A stretch of DNA of 64,000 bases from Micrococcales bacterium KH10 (lineage in GTDB: Bacteria; Actinomycetota; Actinomycetes; Actinomycetales; Cellulomonadaceae): assembly GCA_900188465.1 (NCBI GenBank), contig FZPE01000002.1, positions 315,489 to 379,488 on the forward strand, given 5' to 3'. Shown here one piece after another: positions 37,064 to 45,276 of this stretch. Position 1 is the stretch's first letter. Each line of letters opens with the position of its first letter. Both the position numbers and the translations under genes were made by a program. Below the pieces are notes generated by a model. It saw only the letters and a list, made by a program, of their open reading frames with translations. It was not told where the DNA came from and did not search any database.

Positions 37064-37591
37064 ATGCCTGCAAGTGTTTCCGTTCCTGGCCTGCCCACGG
37101 GCACGCCACTATGGATCACACTCGTCGCGCTGTTCTTTATCGTGCTACTTCGATCCCACGGAACTTATTGGCTCGCTCGGCTCGTTTCACGTGGAACGGA
37201 AGCCGCCCTGCTCAAAGATCGGCACCACTGGTCACGCAGAATGCGCGGTTGGCTGGAAGCCGAATCGACCAAACGCGCTATCGCGACCTTGGGTCGTTGG
37301 GGTGCTCCCGCAGTGACAGTCTGCTACCTGACGATTGGCTTTCAGACAGCGATCATGCTCGCTGCAGGCATCATCCAAATGCCGTACCTGCGGTTCACAA
37401 TCGCGTCCATTCCCGGTTCGATGGCCTGGGCGGCCGTGTGGGGCACCGTGGGTTTATCGGTGTTCTGGGCTGGAGTCGCTCTAGCAGCACAAAGCGTGTG
37501 GGCACTCGTCGCTGCGGTTGTCCTCATAGGCGCGGTTATCGCAGTGGTCGTCACTCGGCGACGGGCGCGGAGACCACATCCACACGACTGA
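37064..37591 (+). CDS. VTT/DedA-type membrane protein
   Basis: This 175-residue integral membrane protein has hydrophobic segments at ~15-33, ~83-105, ~110-138 and ~140-163. Its central part (APAVTVCYLTIGFQTAIMLAAGIIQMPYLRFTIASI in pieces) resembles the VTT (SNARE-associated) fold of DedA-like proteins, which are linked to lipid or membrane homeostasis. It is shorter than typical DedA proteins. The cytoplasmic C-terminus is Arg/His-rich. No good ribosome binding site precedes the ATG, so a leaderless transcript is possible. Its 3' end overlaps the convergent CorC-type gene by 41 bases. Confidence 0.65.
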   Translation: MPASVSVPGLPTGTPLWITLVALFFIVLLRSHGTYWLARLVSRGTEAALLKDRHHWSRRMRGWLEAESTKRAIATLGRWGAPAVTVCYLTIGFQTAIMLAAGIIQMPYLRFTIASIPGSMAWAAVWGTVGLSVFWAGVALAAQSVWALVAAVVLIGAVIAVVVTRRRARRPHPHD

Positions 37592-38852
37592 TGCGCCGCT
37601 TGTCCACTTCGGTCACTTCGATCAGCCATGATCCAATCGGCACCGCATCACCTACCTGCCCCAAACGACCCAGATGTGTCATGATGTAGCCCGCCACGGT
37701 CTCATAAGGACCATCAGGCAACTCGATGCCCGTGACTTCGGCGAATTCCTCAATGCTGATTCCAGCGTCAACATTGGTCAGCATGCCAGCCTCATGACTA
37801 TCAGCCACCCCCGATGCGGGTGTGTCGAACTCGTCCCAAATGTCTCCGATGAGTTCTTCGACAAGGTCTTCGAGTGTCACGATGCCGTCGGTGCCGCCAT
37901 ACTCATCGACAACAATCGCCATGTGGCGCCGTTCCCGGCGCATCAAGGTCAAGGTCGGCAGCACCGAATTGGTGCCGGGCAGTTCCAGGACCGGACGGGC
38001 CAACCGACCGACGTGCAATGTCGGATTCTTGGTTTCCATGGCGGCGTCCAAGAGGTCACGGATGTGCAGGAATCCCACGATGTCATCGAAGCTCTCTCCG
38101 ATGACGGGGTAGCGCGAATATGGCAGATTCTGCACGTGCGCGATGGCCTCGGCCAACGTGGCGGAGGCCGGCACGAAGGCAACATCATGGCGCGGGCGCA
38201 TCACCTCCGTGACCGTGCGCGAGCCGGAATCAATGACGTCGGCGAGGATGGCACGCTCGTCGACACCAAACCCTTCATGTTCCGCGACCATGTCACGCAG
38301 TTCCTCATCACTGACCTCCTCAGACTTGGCCTTCGGGTCGCCGCCGAGCAACTTCACCACAGCATTCGTCGAGACCGACAGCAACCAGATCACCGGCCGC
38401 ATCAACGTCGCGAATTTATCCAACGGCGGACCGACAGCGGTCGCGATGGCAACCTGTCGTTGCAGCGCAAAGCGCTTGGGGACGAGTTCTCCCAACACCA
38501 AGGACAGGTACGCGATGACGAGAGTCAACACAACCAGCGCGGTGGTGTTCGCTGCATTCTGCGACAGTCCCCAGTCGGTCAGCAGCGGCGTCACGAACGG
38601 TGCGATGGCAGTTGCGCCGTAGGCGGCGGAGAAGAACCCGGCCACGGTGACACCGATCTGTACCGCCGCGAGGAAGCGGTTGGGGTCTTTGGCGACCGCT
38701 GCCGCGCGCGACCCTCTCGCACTACGCCGTTCCATCTGGGTGATCTGGCTGGCACGCAACGAGACCAGAGCGGTCTCAGTACCTGCAAAGACGCCGCCGA
38801 TGAAAATGAACAGCAAGACCAGTATGACGCTGAACCACATATTGGATTCCAT
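37551..38852 (-). CDS. CorC/HlyC-family protein (DUF21, CBS pair, CorC_HlyC)
   Basis: This 433-residue protein has a DUF21/CNNM-type membrane domain with about four hydrophobic segments in residues 1 to ~190 (starting IFIGGVFAGTETALVSL), a pair of CBS domains (~205-330, from VTEVMRPRHDVAFVP to VDEYGGTDGIVTLEDLVEELIGDIWDE) and a C-terminal CorC_HlyC domain (~345-430). The family is linked to divalent metal, mainly magnesium, transport or tolerance; the older haemolysin name is not informative. CBS domains usually sense adenine nucleotides. The start at 38852 has no strong ribosome binding site; the ATG five codons downstream is possible. The 3' end overlaps the convergent membrane-protein gene. 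Confidence 0.88.
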   Translation of the reverse strand: MESNMWFSVILVLLFIFIGGVFAGTETALVSLRASQITQMERRSARGSRAAAVAKDPNRFLAAVQIGVTVAGFFSAAYGATAIAPFVTPLLTDWGLSQNAANTTALVVLTLVIAYLSLVLGELVPKRFALQRQVAIATAVGPPLDKFATLMRPVIWLLSVSTNAVVKLLGGDPKAKSEEVSDEELRDMVAEHEGFGVDERAILADVIDSGSRTVTEVMRPRHDVAFVPASATLAEAIAHVQNLPYSRYPVIGESFDDIVGFLHIRDLLDAAMETKNPTLHVGRLARPVLELPGTNSVLPTLTLMRRERRHMAIVVDEYGGTDGIVTLEDLVEELIGDIWDEFDTPASGVADSHEAGMLTNVDAGISIEEFAEVTGIELPDGPYETVAGYIMTHLGRLGQVGDAVPIGSWLIEVTEVDKRRISRVDVVSAPVAE

Positions 38853-38898
38853 GCGGCGTTATTGTGCCAGGGATCGCTGAATATCCACTGCGCTTCTC

Positions 38899-38974
38899 AT
38901 TGCCGCAGGGCCACTTTCCAGTTGCCAGGAAACAAACCGTCGACACGTAAGAAAACCCGCAGCATTAGACCGTC
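38899..38974. repeat. Structured dispersed repeat, copy 1
   Basis: This 76-base segment (ATTGCCGCAGG..., CTTTCCAGTTGCC, AAACAAACCGTCGACACG) matches 58437-58511 with roughly nine bases in ten identical by eye. It lies between the CorC-type and anthranilate-synthase-type genes. The ends are partly inverted repeats, here with mismatches. Confidence 0.65.
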
Positions 38975-39019
38975 AGCGGCCGTCACCGATCAACGGGGAG
39001 GCTTCTGCGCGCTACTCGA

Positions 39020-41137
39020 TCAGCGTGAGGCGACCCCGAGCGCGTGTCGCACCATCTGCTCCAGCACCACAAGTCCGTCAATAGACAGAATCGACTCAGC
39101 GTGGCCCTGCAGCGTGGCAAGTCCGGGGCCACGAATAGCGAAGACGTCGCCGCTCGTCTCATCGACCGCGAGCGCCATGCCCGCGTGACTCACCGCGGAC
39201 GAACCCGATGCGCCAGCCAAGGCGGCATCGTCGATTCGAGCTGTGAACGTGTTGTAGAACCCGATGCGTGCGATGGTTCCGAAATAGTCGATGGGTAACT
39301 GCACACCCTGGCGCGGCCGGTCGAGTCGGACGATGTCGAGCCCCAGCCCGCAGGCCACAACCTGGTGACTCAGGCAGACTGCGACCAAGGGCAGATTGTC
39401 TTGCTGCGCCGCCGCCACGACCGCGCGCAGTCGCACAATCCGTTCATCCGCATCGTCGAGCGGATCACCTGGCCCAGGTCCGGCAACCACCACATCCGGC
39501 ACAGTCCCGTCCGTCAATACTGCACGGCCATCGGCGGGTACCTCCTGCCACGGCCGAACCTCAACCAGCATGCCGAGGTGCCGCAACTGGTGCGCCAGCA
39601 TGGTGGTGAAACGGTCTTCTGCATCGACCACCAGCGCCTTGCGTCCTGTCACCGAGGATCCGACAGCGTGCTGTTCCGCCAACCAGAACGGCGCCAACAT
39701 CTTGTTGCGAGCCAGGAGCGCTGCTTCGATGACAGGGTCATCGGCAAGGCTGCCTGGTTGGAGGGCGAACGAGTGCTCCCTCACAGTCTCAGATGGTGCC
39801 GCATTCCTGGCAGCCGCCACAGTGCGAACATCGGCAGTGCGGTCACCGCTTGCCGGCACTGTACGGCTCGCCGACGACGACAGCTCGTCCACCGGCAACT
39901 CGGCCGGATCGATCATGGCAGCGGGAACTGATGTCGCCGCACCCGACCCGGCGCCAAAGCCTGCGCCATAGGCCGCTTCCAATCCCAGTGCCGACAACAG
40001 TCCGGCCGCTTTGCCCGCGGTCTCAGCGACTTCGCCCTCGGGCGAGGAATGGCGGACCAAAGTGGCACCAGCGCTGACCCGGATCCCACCGCTCGGGGTG
40101 ATCTGTGCAGTACGGATCAAAATGGGGGCGTCCAGGCTGTGCGATCCACCTGGTTCGGGGGTCATCAGTGCGGCGACGCCGGAGTAGTAGCCTCGTCCCT
40201 TGGTTTCGTGCCGGGCGATGACCGCGCAGGCATTTTGCATGGGAGAGCCGGTCACAGTGGGCGCGAACATGGTCTCACGCAGCACATCGCGCACATCCAT
40301 GGACGTGTGACCGCGTAGCAAGTATTCGGTGTGCGTGACGCGCGACATCTGTTTGAGGAACGGACCTTCGACCACGCCGCCGTCGGCGCAGACTTCGGAC
40401 ATCATCTTGAGTTCTTCGTCGACGACCATGAAGAGTTCTTCGACTTCCTTGGTGTCCATGAGGAACTGGGAGAACTCGGCTGGATCGATGCCGCCTGCCG
40501 GGTGCCGGTAGGTGCCGGAGATGGGGTTCATCGTGGCGATGCCCTGGTCGACTGACACATGCCGTTCTGGGGAAGCGCCGGCGAGGATGACCTCGTCGGT
40601 CACCACGGCGAAGGTCCAGTAAGCTCCGCGTTCGCGTTCTAGGAGGCGGCGCAGCAGCGCGAGCGCCACTTGGGCGCCGGTGCCGTCGGCCTGAGCGAGG
40701 TAGTCGCGCCGAATGACGAAGTTGGCGCCTTCGCCTCGTCCAATCTCGTTGTCGATGACGTCGCGCACTGTGGCTATGTAATCGTCATCGGAAACATCGA
40801 ATCCATGACCGGCGATCGCCGGAAGCTCGGCCGGCAGTCGGTTGGTGGCGGCTGCTAGATCGAGGTCGTCGCGCTGTCGGATGATGAGGGATCGCAGTGG
40901 GGCTTCGTCGGCGATAGCCGCATAGCCGCGCTCTTCGACCTGGTGGAAGGGGACGAGTGTGAGGACTTCTTGGGGCTTGCCGGACTCGTCGTGCAACGGA
41001 ATGTCCGCGAGCGCTTCGGAGTCGACGACGTCGCCGGTCAGCACTTCGAGCGTGCCGCGGCCCTGCCTGGCGAGCAAGGCATAGGCGCGCGGCGGATTGG
41101 GCCCGAGGATTCGGCTCAGTAAGTCTGTTGCAGTCAC
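39020..41137 (-). CDS. Anthranilate-synthase-type TrpE-TrpG fusion
   Basis: This single chain of about 705 residues joins a chorismate-binding domain (~1-430, with MNPISGTYRHP, GSPMQNACAVIARHE and RVSAGATLVRHSSPEGEVAE) to a class I glutamine amidotransferase domain (~500-705). The nucleophile Cys is in VAVCLSHQVV, and His/Glu follow near LQGHAES. It would convert chorismate and glutamine to anthranilate; PhzE-type enzymes of the same build make an aminodeoxyisochorismate instead, and I cannot separate the two by eye. No other tryptophan or phenazine gene is adjacent. I choose the GTG at 41137 because GGAAGGA lies ten bases upstream and the protein then begins like its relatives. An in-frame ATG at 41266 would add 43 unlikely residues. 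An overlapping leader ORF and hairpin precede it. Confidence 0.85.
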   Translation of the reverse strand: MTATDLLSRILGPNPPRAYALLARQGRGTLEVLTGDVVDSEALADIPLHDESGKPQEVLTLVPFHQVEERGYAAIADEAPLRSLIIRQRDDLDLAAATNRLPAELPAIAGHGFDVSDDDYIATVRDVIDNEIGRGEGANFVIRRDYLAQADGTGAQVALALLRRLLERERGAYWTFAVVTDEVILAGASPERHVSVDQGIATMNPISGTYRHPAGGIDPAEFSQFLMDTKEVEELFMVVDEELKMMSEVCADGGVVEGPFLKQMSRVTHTEYLLRGHTSMDVRDVLRETMFAPTVTGSPMQNACAVIARHETKGRGYYSGVAALMTPEPGGSHSLDAPILIRTAQITPSGGIRVSAGATLVRHSSPEGEVAETAGKAAGLLSALGLEAAYGAGFGAGSGAATSVPAAMIDPAELPVDELSSSASRTVPASGDRTADVRTVAAARNAAPSETVREHSFALQPGSLADDPVIEAALLARNKMLAPFWLAEQHAVGSSVTGRKALVVDAEDRFTTMLAHQLRHLGMLVEVRPWQEVPADGRAVLTDGTVPDVVVAGPGPGDPLDDADERIVRLRAVVAAAQQDNLPLVAVCLSHQVVACGLGLDIVRLDRPRQGVQLPIDYFGTIARIGFYNTFTARIDDAALAGASGSSAVSHAGMALAVDETSGDVFAIRGPGLATLQGHAESILSIDGLVVLEQMVRHALGVASR

Positions 41138-41223
41138 CGCTGTGTGGTCCTTCCGGTCAGGACGAGCCTTCCGGTACATACGCAACGAGCGACCACCAGG
41201 AAGGCAGTCGCTCGTGTGTTCAT
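41134..41223 (-). CDS. 29-residue leader ORF overlapping the TrpE-TrpG start
   Basis: An ATG at 41223 opens a 29-codon frame (begins MNTRATAFLVVARCVC) whose TGA overlaps the GTG start of the fusion gene (GTGA). Such an overlap usually couples translation. The peptide has no Trp codons, but the adjacent frame contains TGG TGG. No good ribosome binding site is seen, so expression is uncertain. Confidence 0.35.
   Translation of the reverse strand: MNTRATAFLVVARCVCTGRLVLTGRTTQR
41185..41215 (-). promoter_or_regulatory. Leader hairpin with a possible anti-Shine-Dalgarno loop
   Basis: ACGAGCGAC (41185-41193) and GTCGCTCGT (41207-41215) form a perfect 9-bp stem. On the transcript strand the 13-base loop contains CCTTCC, which could pair with the GGAAGG of the ribosome binding site before 41137. 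This suggests switching between two structures; it is inference. Confidence 0.4.
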
Positions 41224-41287
41224 TGCTTTCAACGCGCAGCCGCCTAGTTGGCGGGCCACCATGCACCGGTGTGCGAACGCGTCGAAA

Positions 41288-42304
41288 TCATGAAATTGAT
41301 GGTACCAGTACCGCGTCGGCCGACTCGACCACCGGGTGAGACTTGTGTCCTGAGCCCATCGAAGGAACAACCTCGCGTCCTGAGCCCGTCGAAGGGCGCT
41401 GATCCTCGGGGGTCTCGACAAACTCGACCGGCGAAGCCACAGGTTCGACCTTCTGAGCTGCTGACAGTGCGGTGGCCACTGCAGCGGCCACTACTGCCGC
41501 CATGGCCACACCGCCAGCCCAGGTCAGCTGTTGCCCCAGTGCTACGAAGCCGATCAGCGAGGCGAGGACGGGTTCGCGGCTGGTCAACACGCCAAAATCT
41601 CGGGTGGGGATCGAACGGGCCGCGATGAGTTCGGCCACATACGGGATGATCGAGCCGAAAACCGCCACGGCCAACGCCATCACGAAGACTTTCAGGTCGA
41701 AGAAGGCTCCCACAGCTGTGGTTCCGCCCACCGGTAATAGCGCGATGGCACCGATTCCCATGGACACGGACAGTGGTGCGATACCTGGCACGGTGGTGCT
41801 GACCCGACGCAAGGTGACAATGTATCCGGCCAGGAACACCGCGGCGCCTGCCGCGAAAAGCAAGCCGATGGGGTCGAGTCCAGTTCCGGAGTCTCCCGTC
41901 GAATCGACGATGCCCAGCCCAATCACCCCTACCATGGCCACGCCGACCCACGCGAGGTCGCGGGCACGCCGTGACAGAGCACCGGCTAGCAGAAGCGGGC
42001 CCAGCATTTCTACGGTGGCGACGATACCCAGCGGCACTCGTTCAATCGCGGCGTAGAACATCGAGTTCATTCCGGCCATCGCTAGACCCAAGAGCGCGAT
42101 GGCGCCCCACTGCGTCGTGCTCCATGACGTGATAGCGGGACGAGTGATGACAGCCAGGATCACTGCCGCCACCCCGAGGCGCAGCGTAGCAGCGCCAATC
42201 GGGGGGACCGAATTGAACAACGAAGTAGCCAGCGCAGAACTTGACTGCAAGGACACGGTCGATGCCGCAAGCAGCCCTAGGGCCACACCATACATACGAT
42301 TCAC
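41288..42304 (-). CDS. EamA/DMT-family exporter (RhtA-like)
   Basis: This 338-residue membrane protein has ten predicted hydrophobic segments and two EamA repeats (~5-135 and ~145-280). Motifs such as AATLRLGVAAVIL and SREPVLASLIGFVALGQQLTWAG resemble RhtA-type amino-acid or metabolite exporters. Transport is proton-driven in the family; the substrate is not evident here. The last ~50 residues (from about 290) are encoded by copies of the genome's GAGC..GTCGAA repeat, giving a low-complexity tail unlike the transporter fold. It is divergent from a LysR-type regulator at 42397, a common arrangement in which the regulator controls the exporter. Confidence 0.85.
   Translation of the reverse strand: MNRMYGVALGLLAASTVSLQSSSALATSLFNSVPPIGAATLRLGVAAVILAVITRPAITSWSTTQWGAIALLGLAMAGMNSMFYAAIERVPLGIVATVEMLGPLLLAGALSRRARDLAWVGVAMVGVIGLGIVDSTGDSGTGLDPIGLLFAAGAAVFLAGYIVTLRRVSTTVPGIAPLSVSMGIGAIALLPVGGTTAVGAFFDLKVFVMALAVAVFGSIIPYVAELIAARSIPTRDFGVLTSREPVLASLIGFVALGQQLTWAGGVAMAAVVAAAVATALSAAQKVEPVASPVEFVETPEDQRPSTGSGREVVPSMGSGHKSHPVVESADAVLVPSIS
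41341..41455. repeat. GAGC..GTCGAA repeats read as the C-terminus of the exporter
   Basis: TCCTGAGCCCATCGAAGG (from 41350), TCCTGAGCCCGTCGAAGG (from 41379) and GTCTCGACAAACTCGACC (from 41412) are variants of the intergenic repeat seen at 23011 and elsewhere. They lie inside the exporter reading frame. Confidence 0.6.
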
Positions 42305-42361
42305 GTAACTAGGTTGCGCCTCACGCTAGGATTAGTCCAGCGAATGTTTGTTCTTAATACC

Positions 42362-42378
42362 GTTAAGCAACACTTAAC
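42362..42378. promoter_or_regulatory. Probable LysR-type binding site in a divergent promoter
   Basis: GTTAAGCAACACTTAAC is a 6-bp inverted repeat around a 5-bp spacer. It contains the T-N11-A pattern typical of LysR-type boxes. It lies between the exporter and the regulator. Confidence 0.55.
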
Positions 42379-42396
42379 TATTTGAGGGTGAGGCAA

Positions 42397-43302
42397 ATGC
42401 TGTCTTTGGCACGGTTGCGGGTGCTACGTGAACTGCGTAGACATGGCACTTTGGCAGAAGTCGCAAAGAACCTGAACTACACGCCTTCGGCTGTGTCACA
42501 GCAGCTCGCCGCACTGGAGGCCGAAGCCGGTGCTACTTTGACGATCAAGGTCGGACGACGCTTACGTCTCACCGCCCAAGGCGAGGTACTCGCCGATCAT
42601 GCGGACGTCCTGCTTGAACGGATGGAACAGGCCGAAGCGGAATTGGCAGCCATGAGCGGACAAGTGGCCGGACGGTTGCGAGTCTCGAGCTTTCAATCCG
42701 TATTGCTCGCACTCATTCCCCAGACCCTCTCGATCCTCTCAGAGCAGTACCCCGGGCTGCGGGTCGACGTCACCCAGTATGACGAAGCTGACGCGGCCGA
42801 CGGGCTGTTCACCTACGACTATGATCTCGTCCTCGGTGAGGAGTATCCGGGTGAGCCGGTGCATGTTCATGCCGGTGTCGATTGGCGTGAACTCGTCCTC
42901 GAACCGATGCGTCTGGCACTGCCTCCTGAAGGCCCCTGGTCGGATCCCCGGCTCCGGCTGGCCGACCTGGCAGATGCGCCCTGGGTACTGGAACGACCCA
43001 ATCTGATATTCGGACGGTGGGCACAGAACGTCATCTTGGAAGCAGGGTTCGAGCCTGACGTCCGGTTCTTCTCCTCCGACATGTTGCTGCACTTGCACCT
43101 CGTGGAACAAGGACATGCTGTGGCACTCATTCCCGATCTGTTGTCAGTGACCGAACCGGCCCGAGTCACCCTGGTTCCGCTCGAGGGCGATCAGTATCGT
43201 CGCTTGCTCACCGGAGTACGCGCCGGATCAGGGAACCATCCGGCGATCCGCGCCTTCCGCGCCGCGTTGGAACAGACCTACCGCGACGTGACCGCGCGGT
43301 AG
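42397..43302 (+). CDS. LysR-family transcriptional regulator
   Basis: This 301-residue protein has an N-terminal winged helix-turn-helix (~2-60, with LAEVAKNLNYTPSAVSQQLA) and a periplasmic-binding-protein-like effector domain (~88-290). LysR regulators bind DNA as tetramers and respond to a small molecule. Divergence from the EamA exporter suggests it controls export of its own effector and represses itself. The frame extends upstream to GTG (42388) and TTG (42382). The ATG at 42397 gives the usual LysR N-terminus and has AGG a few bases before it. Confidence 0.88.
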   Translation: MLSLARLRVLRELRRHGTLAEVAKNLNYTPSAVSQQLAALEAEAGATLTIKVGRRLRLTAQGEVLADHADVLLERMEQAEAELAAMSGQVAGRLRVSSFQSVLLALIPQTLSILSEQYPGLRVDVTQYDEADAADGLFTYDYDLVLGEEYPGEPVHVHAGVDWRELVLEPMRLALPPEGPWSDPRLRLADLADAPWVLERPNLIFGRWAQNVILEAGFEPDVRFFSSDMLLHLHLVEQGHAVALIPDLLSVTEPARVTLVPLEGDQYRRLLTGVRAGSGNHPAIRAFRAALEQTYRDVTAR

Positions 43303-43333
43303 CCGCGCAGCGCCCCACCCACCGCCGTCGAAC

Positions 43334-43419
43334 CGTCGCGAAATTCGTGAAAGCGCCTAGCGTACGAGCACGGCGCGCGAATTATGCGACGGTGTACGAA
43401 TTACGCGACGGTGTACGAG
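43334..43419. repeat. Dispersed intergenic repeat, copy 2
   Basis: Bases 43334-43398 match 13567-13631 closely. The last unit (CGAATT..GCGACGGTGTACG) is then repeated in tandem to 43419. It lies between the LysR and oxidoreductase genes, both of which end here. Confidence 0.65.
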
Positions 43420-43429
43420 CGCTACCTCG

Positions 43430-44461
43430 CTACACGGAGACCCGTCGCCCTTCGCGGGAACTGAGACGCGCTGCGTCAAGCACTTCGGCTGTGCGCACGG
43501 CGTCAGCTGGATCGACCGGGATGGGGCCGGAACCGCGCAACCAACTGTCGACCGCCCGATAGAAGTCAGCGTGGCCGCCCGGCGCGCGCTTGACCGGCTT
43601 GCGCTCCGACCCGTGCACCAGCCAACCTTCGGTATCGGCGTCGGCGCCCTCGTCCATCATCGCGAACGGGGTGGCTTCCCCCTCGAAGGAGGTCACCAAG
43701 TAGGCGCCTCGGGTGCCGAGCACTCGGGTGCGCGGTCCTGGCGCACCGACCACTGCTGCACCCCACAACCGTGAGATCACTTTGTTGCCGTCCTGATCTG
43801 GCTCGTGATGCAAGGTGAGAAAGACATCGTCTTCGGTGGGAGTGGTCAGATTGCGCAGTTCGGCGTAGACCGATTGCACCCGTCCGAACAGTTGAGTCGC
43901 CGAGTCAACCAGATGCGAACCTAGATCCAGCAGCAAGCCACCGGCAACGGGATCGTTTTCCTTCCATCGTTCCAGCGGCACCGGACGCCACCGCTCCCAG
44001 CGACGTTCGAAGGTGTGAATTTTGCCGAGCTCGCCGCTGTTGATCAGTGACTTCAGCGTCAACTGCTCTTCATCCCAACGGCGATTATGGAATACCGTGA
44101 ACGGCACGTCGGCCTGCTTCGCAAGTTCGTGTACTTCGGCTGATTGCTCTGCTGTCAGCGCAAGCGGCTTGTCGATGACAAAAGGTAGACCCGCTTCGAT
44201 GATGGCAGTCGCATGCTCCATGTGAAGACCAGAGGGACTTGCTACCACGATGACGTCGTACTGGTCGGGGGCAGCCAACAATGAGTCGAGGTCATCGAAG
44301 ATTTGCGCGCCCGGCCAATCTTGTTCGGCAGCGGCGCGACGTTCCGGATTGCGCGCGACGACAGCAGTGACTACCAGACCAGCTTCACGGATCAACCGTG
44401 CGTGAATTCCTCGTCCAGCCCCGCCATAACCGATCAAGGCAAATCGTGCGATGCTACTCAT
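43430..44461 (-). CDS. Gfo/Idh/MocA-family oxidoreductase
   Basis: This 343-residue soluble protein has an N-terminal Rossmann fold with a dinucleotide motif (ALIGYGGAGRGIHA), VVASPSGLHMEHA (~73) and the family's conserved EKP-like signature as IDKPLA (~95). A C-terminal alpha/beta dimerisation domain contains GGLLLDLGSHLVDSA. Members oxidise or reduce sugars, cyclitols or similar compounds with NAD(P); the substrate is not evident. The frame extends 23 codons upstream, but the ATG at 44461 begins right before the Rossmann strand and is preferred. It may be cotranscribed with the DsbA-like gene upstream (gap about 70 bases). Confidence 0.87.
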   Translation of the reverse strand: MSSIARFALIGYGGAGRGIHARLIREAGLVVTAVVARNPERRAAAEQDWPGAQIFDDLDSLLAAPDQYDVIVVASPSGLHMEHATAIIEAGLPFVIDKPLALTAEQSAEVHELAKQADVPFTVFHNRRWDEEQLTLKSLINSGELGKIHTFERRWERWRPVPLERWKENDPVAGGLLLDLGSHLVDSATQLFGRVQSVYAELRNLTTPTEDDVFLTLHHEPDQDGNKVISRLWGAAVVGAPGPRTRVLGTRGAYLVTSFEGEATPFAMMDEGADADTEGWLVHGSERKPVKRAPGGHADFYRAVDSWLRGSGPIPVDPADAVRTAEVLDAARLSSREGRRVSV

Positions 44462-44534
44462 GACACCATCATCCCAAATCAACGCCAATGAGTCACGATC
44501 AGACGACCTACAGATCTCGACGGACCGCAAGCGG

Positions 44535-45203
44535 TCACTCGACCGGCGAGGTTCCCTGCGAGATCTTCGTCAGAGCCTGCCGGAAGAACTCGGTCGGCTG
44601 GGCACCGTTGACCGCGTACTTCTTGTCGAAGATGTAGAACGGCACGGCCGAGATGCCAATCTCACCGGCATCCTTCTTGTCGAGATCGACAACCGCCAGG
44701 GTGTTCTCGTCCTCAATGCCCGCAAGCACGCCTGCGCGATTCAACCCGGCAGCCACACCAATTTCGGCAAGCACCTCCGGGTCGCCAACATCCAACCCGT
44801 TCGTGAAGTGCGCCTCGAACAACCGGTCAACCACTTCACTTTGCGTGCTGAGGTCCCCCACCATGCGCGCATAGGCGATCAGGCGGTGAGCCGCAAGAGT
44901 GTTGGTCGGAACCACTCGATCAAAATCGAAGACGAGCCCTTCTGCCGCGGCTCGCTCCGTCATCTGGGCGAGTGCATCGGCCGCTTGTTCCTGCGAACCG
45001 AACTTCATCGCGAGCACGTCGACCTCTTTGCGGCCGTCGGCCGGCCCCGCAAATGGTTCCAGTTGGAAGGCATGGTAGCGAACCTGGAAGTTGCTTCCGT
45101 CCGGATCGATCTCAGCCAGCACCTGCGCCAACCGCTGCTTGCCGATGTAACACCATGGGCAAGCAATATCCGACCACACATCAATTTTTATGGTTTCTGA
45201 CAC
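44535..45203 (-). CDS. FrnE-like DsbA-family thiol-disulphide protein
   Basis: This protein of about 222 residues has a thioredoxin fold with an inserted helical domain. The active site CPWC is near residue 16 (SDIACPWCYIGKQRL), and the cis-proline strand is seen as ISAVPFYIFDKKYAVNGAQP near the end. FrnE-type proteins act as cytoplasmic oxidoreductases or isomerases; there is no signal peptide here. I choose the GTG at 45203, which gives SETIKIDVWSDIACPWC directly. The long open frame to 45311 would overlap the end of dnaB and adds unrelated residues. No strong ribosome binding site is visible. Confidence 0.82.
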   Translation of the reverse strand: MSETIKIDVWSDIACPWCYIGKQRLAQVLAEIDPDGSNFQVRYHAFQLEPFAGPADGRKEVDVLAMKFGSQEQAADALAQMTERAAAEGLVFDFDRVVPTNTLAAHRLIAYARMVGDLSTQSEVVDRLFEAHFTNGLDVGDPEVLAEIGVAAGLNRAGVLAGIEDENTLAVVDLDKKDAGEIGISAVPFYIFDKKYAVNGAQPTEFFRQALTKISQGTSPVE

Positions 45204-45276
45204 AGACGGTGCAACGACCCACAGGCCCTCGCTATTCCGCGAAGTTACTTCTTCCAGCCCGCCCGCAGCGGAACGA

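Noticed and set aside
37674-39188. 504-codon open frame on the plus strand
   Set aside because: It lies antisense to the clear CorC/HlyC-type gene and the end of the TrpE-TrpG gene, has no family motifs and reads as low-complexity Arg/His/Gln-rich sequence.
41134-41223. Classical Trp-codon attenuator peptide
   Set aside because: The TGG TGG pair lies in a frame with no start codon after the preceding stop, and no attenuator-terminator hairpin with a T run follows.
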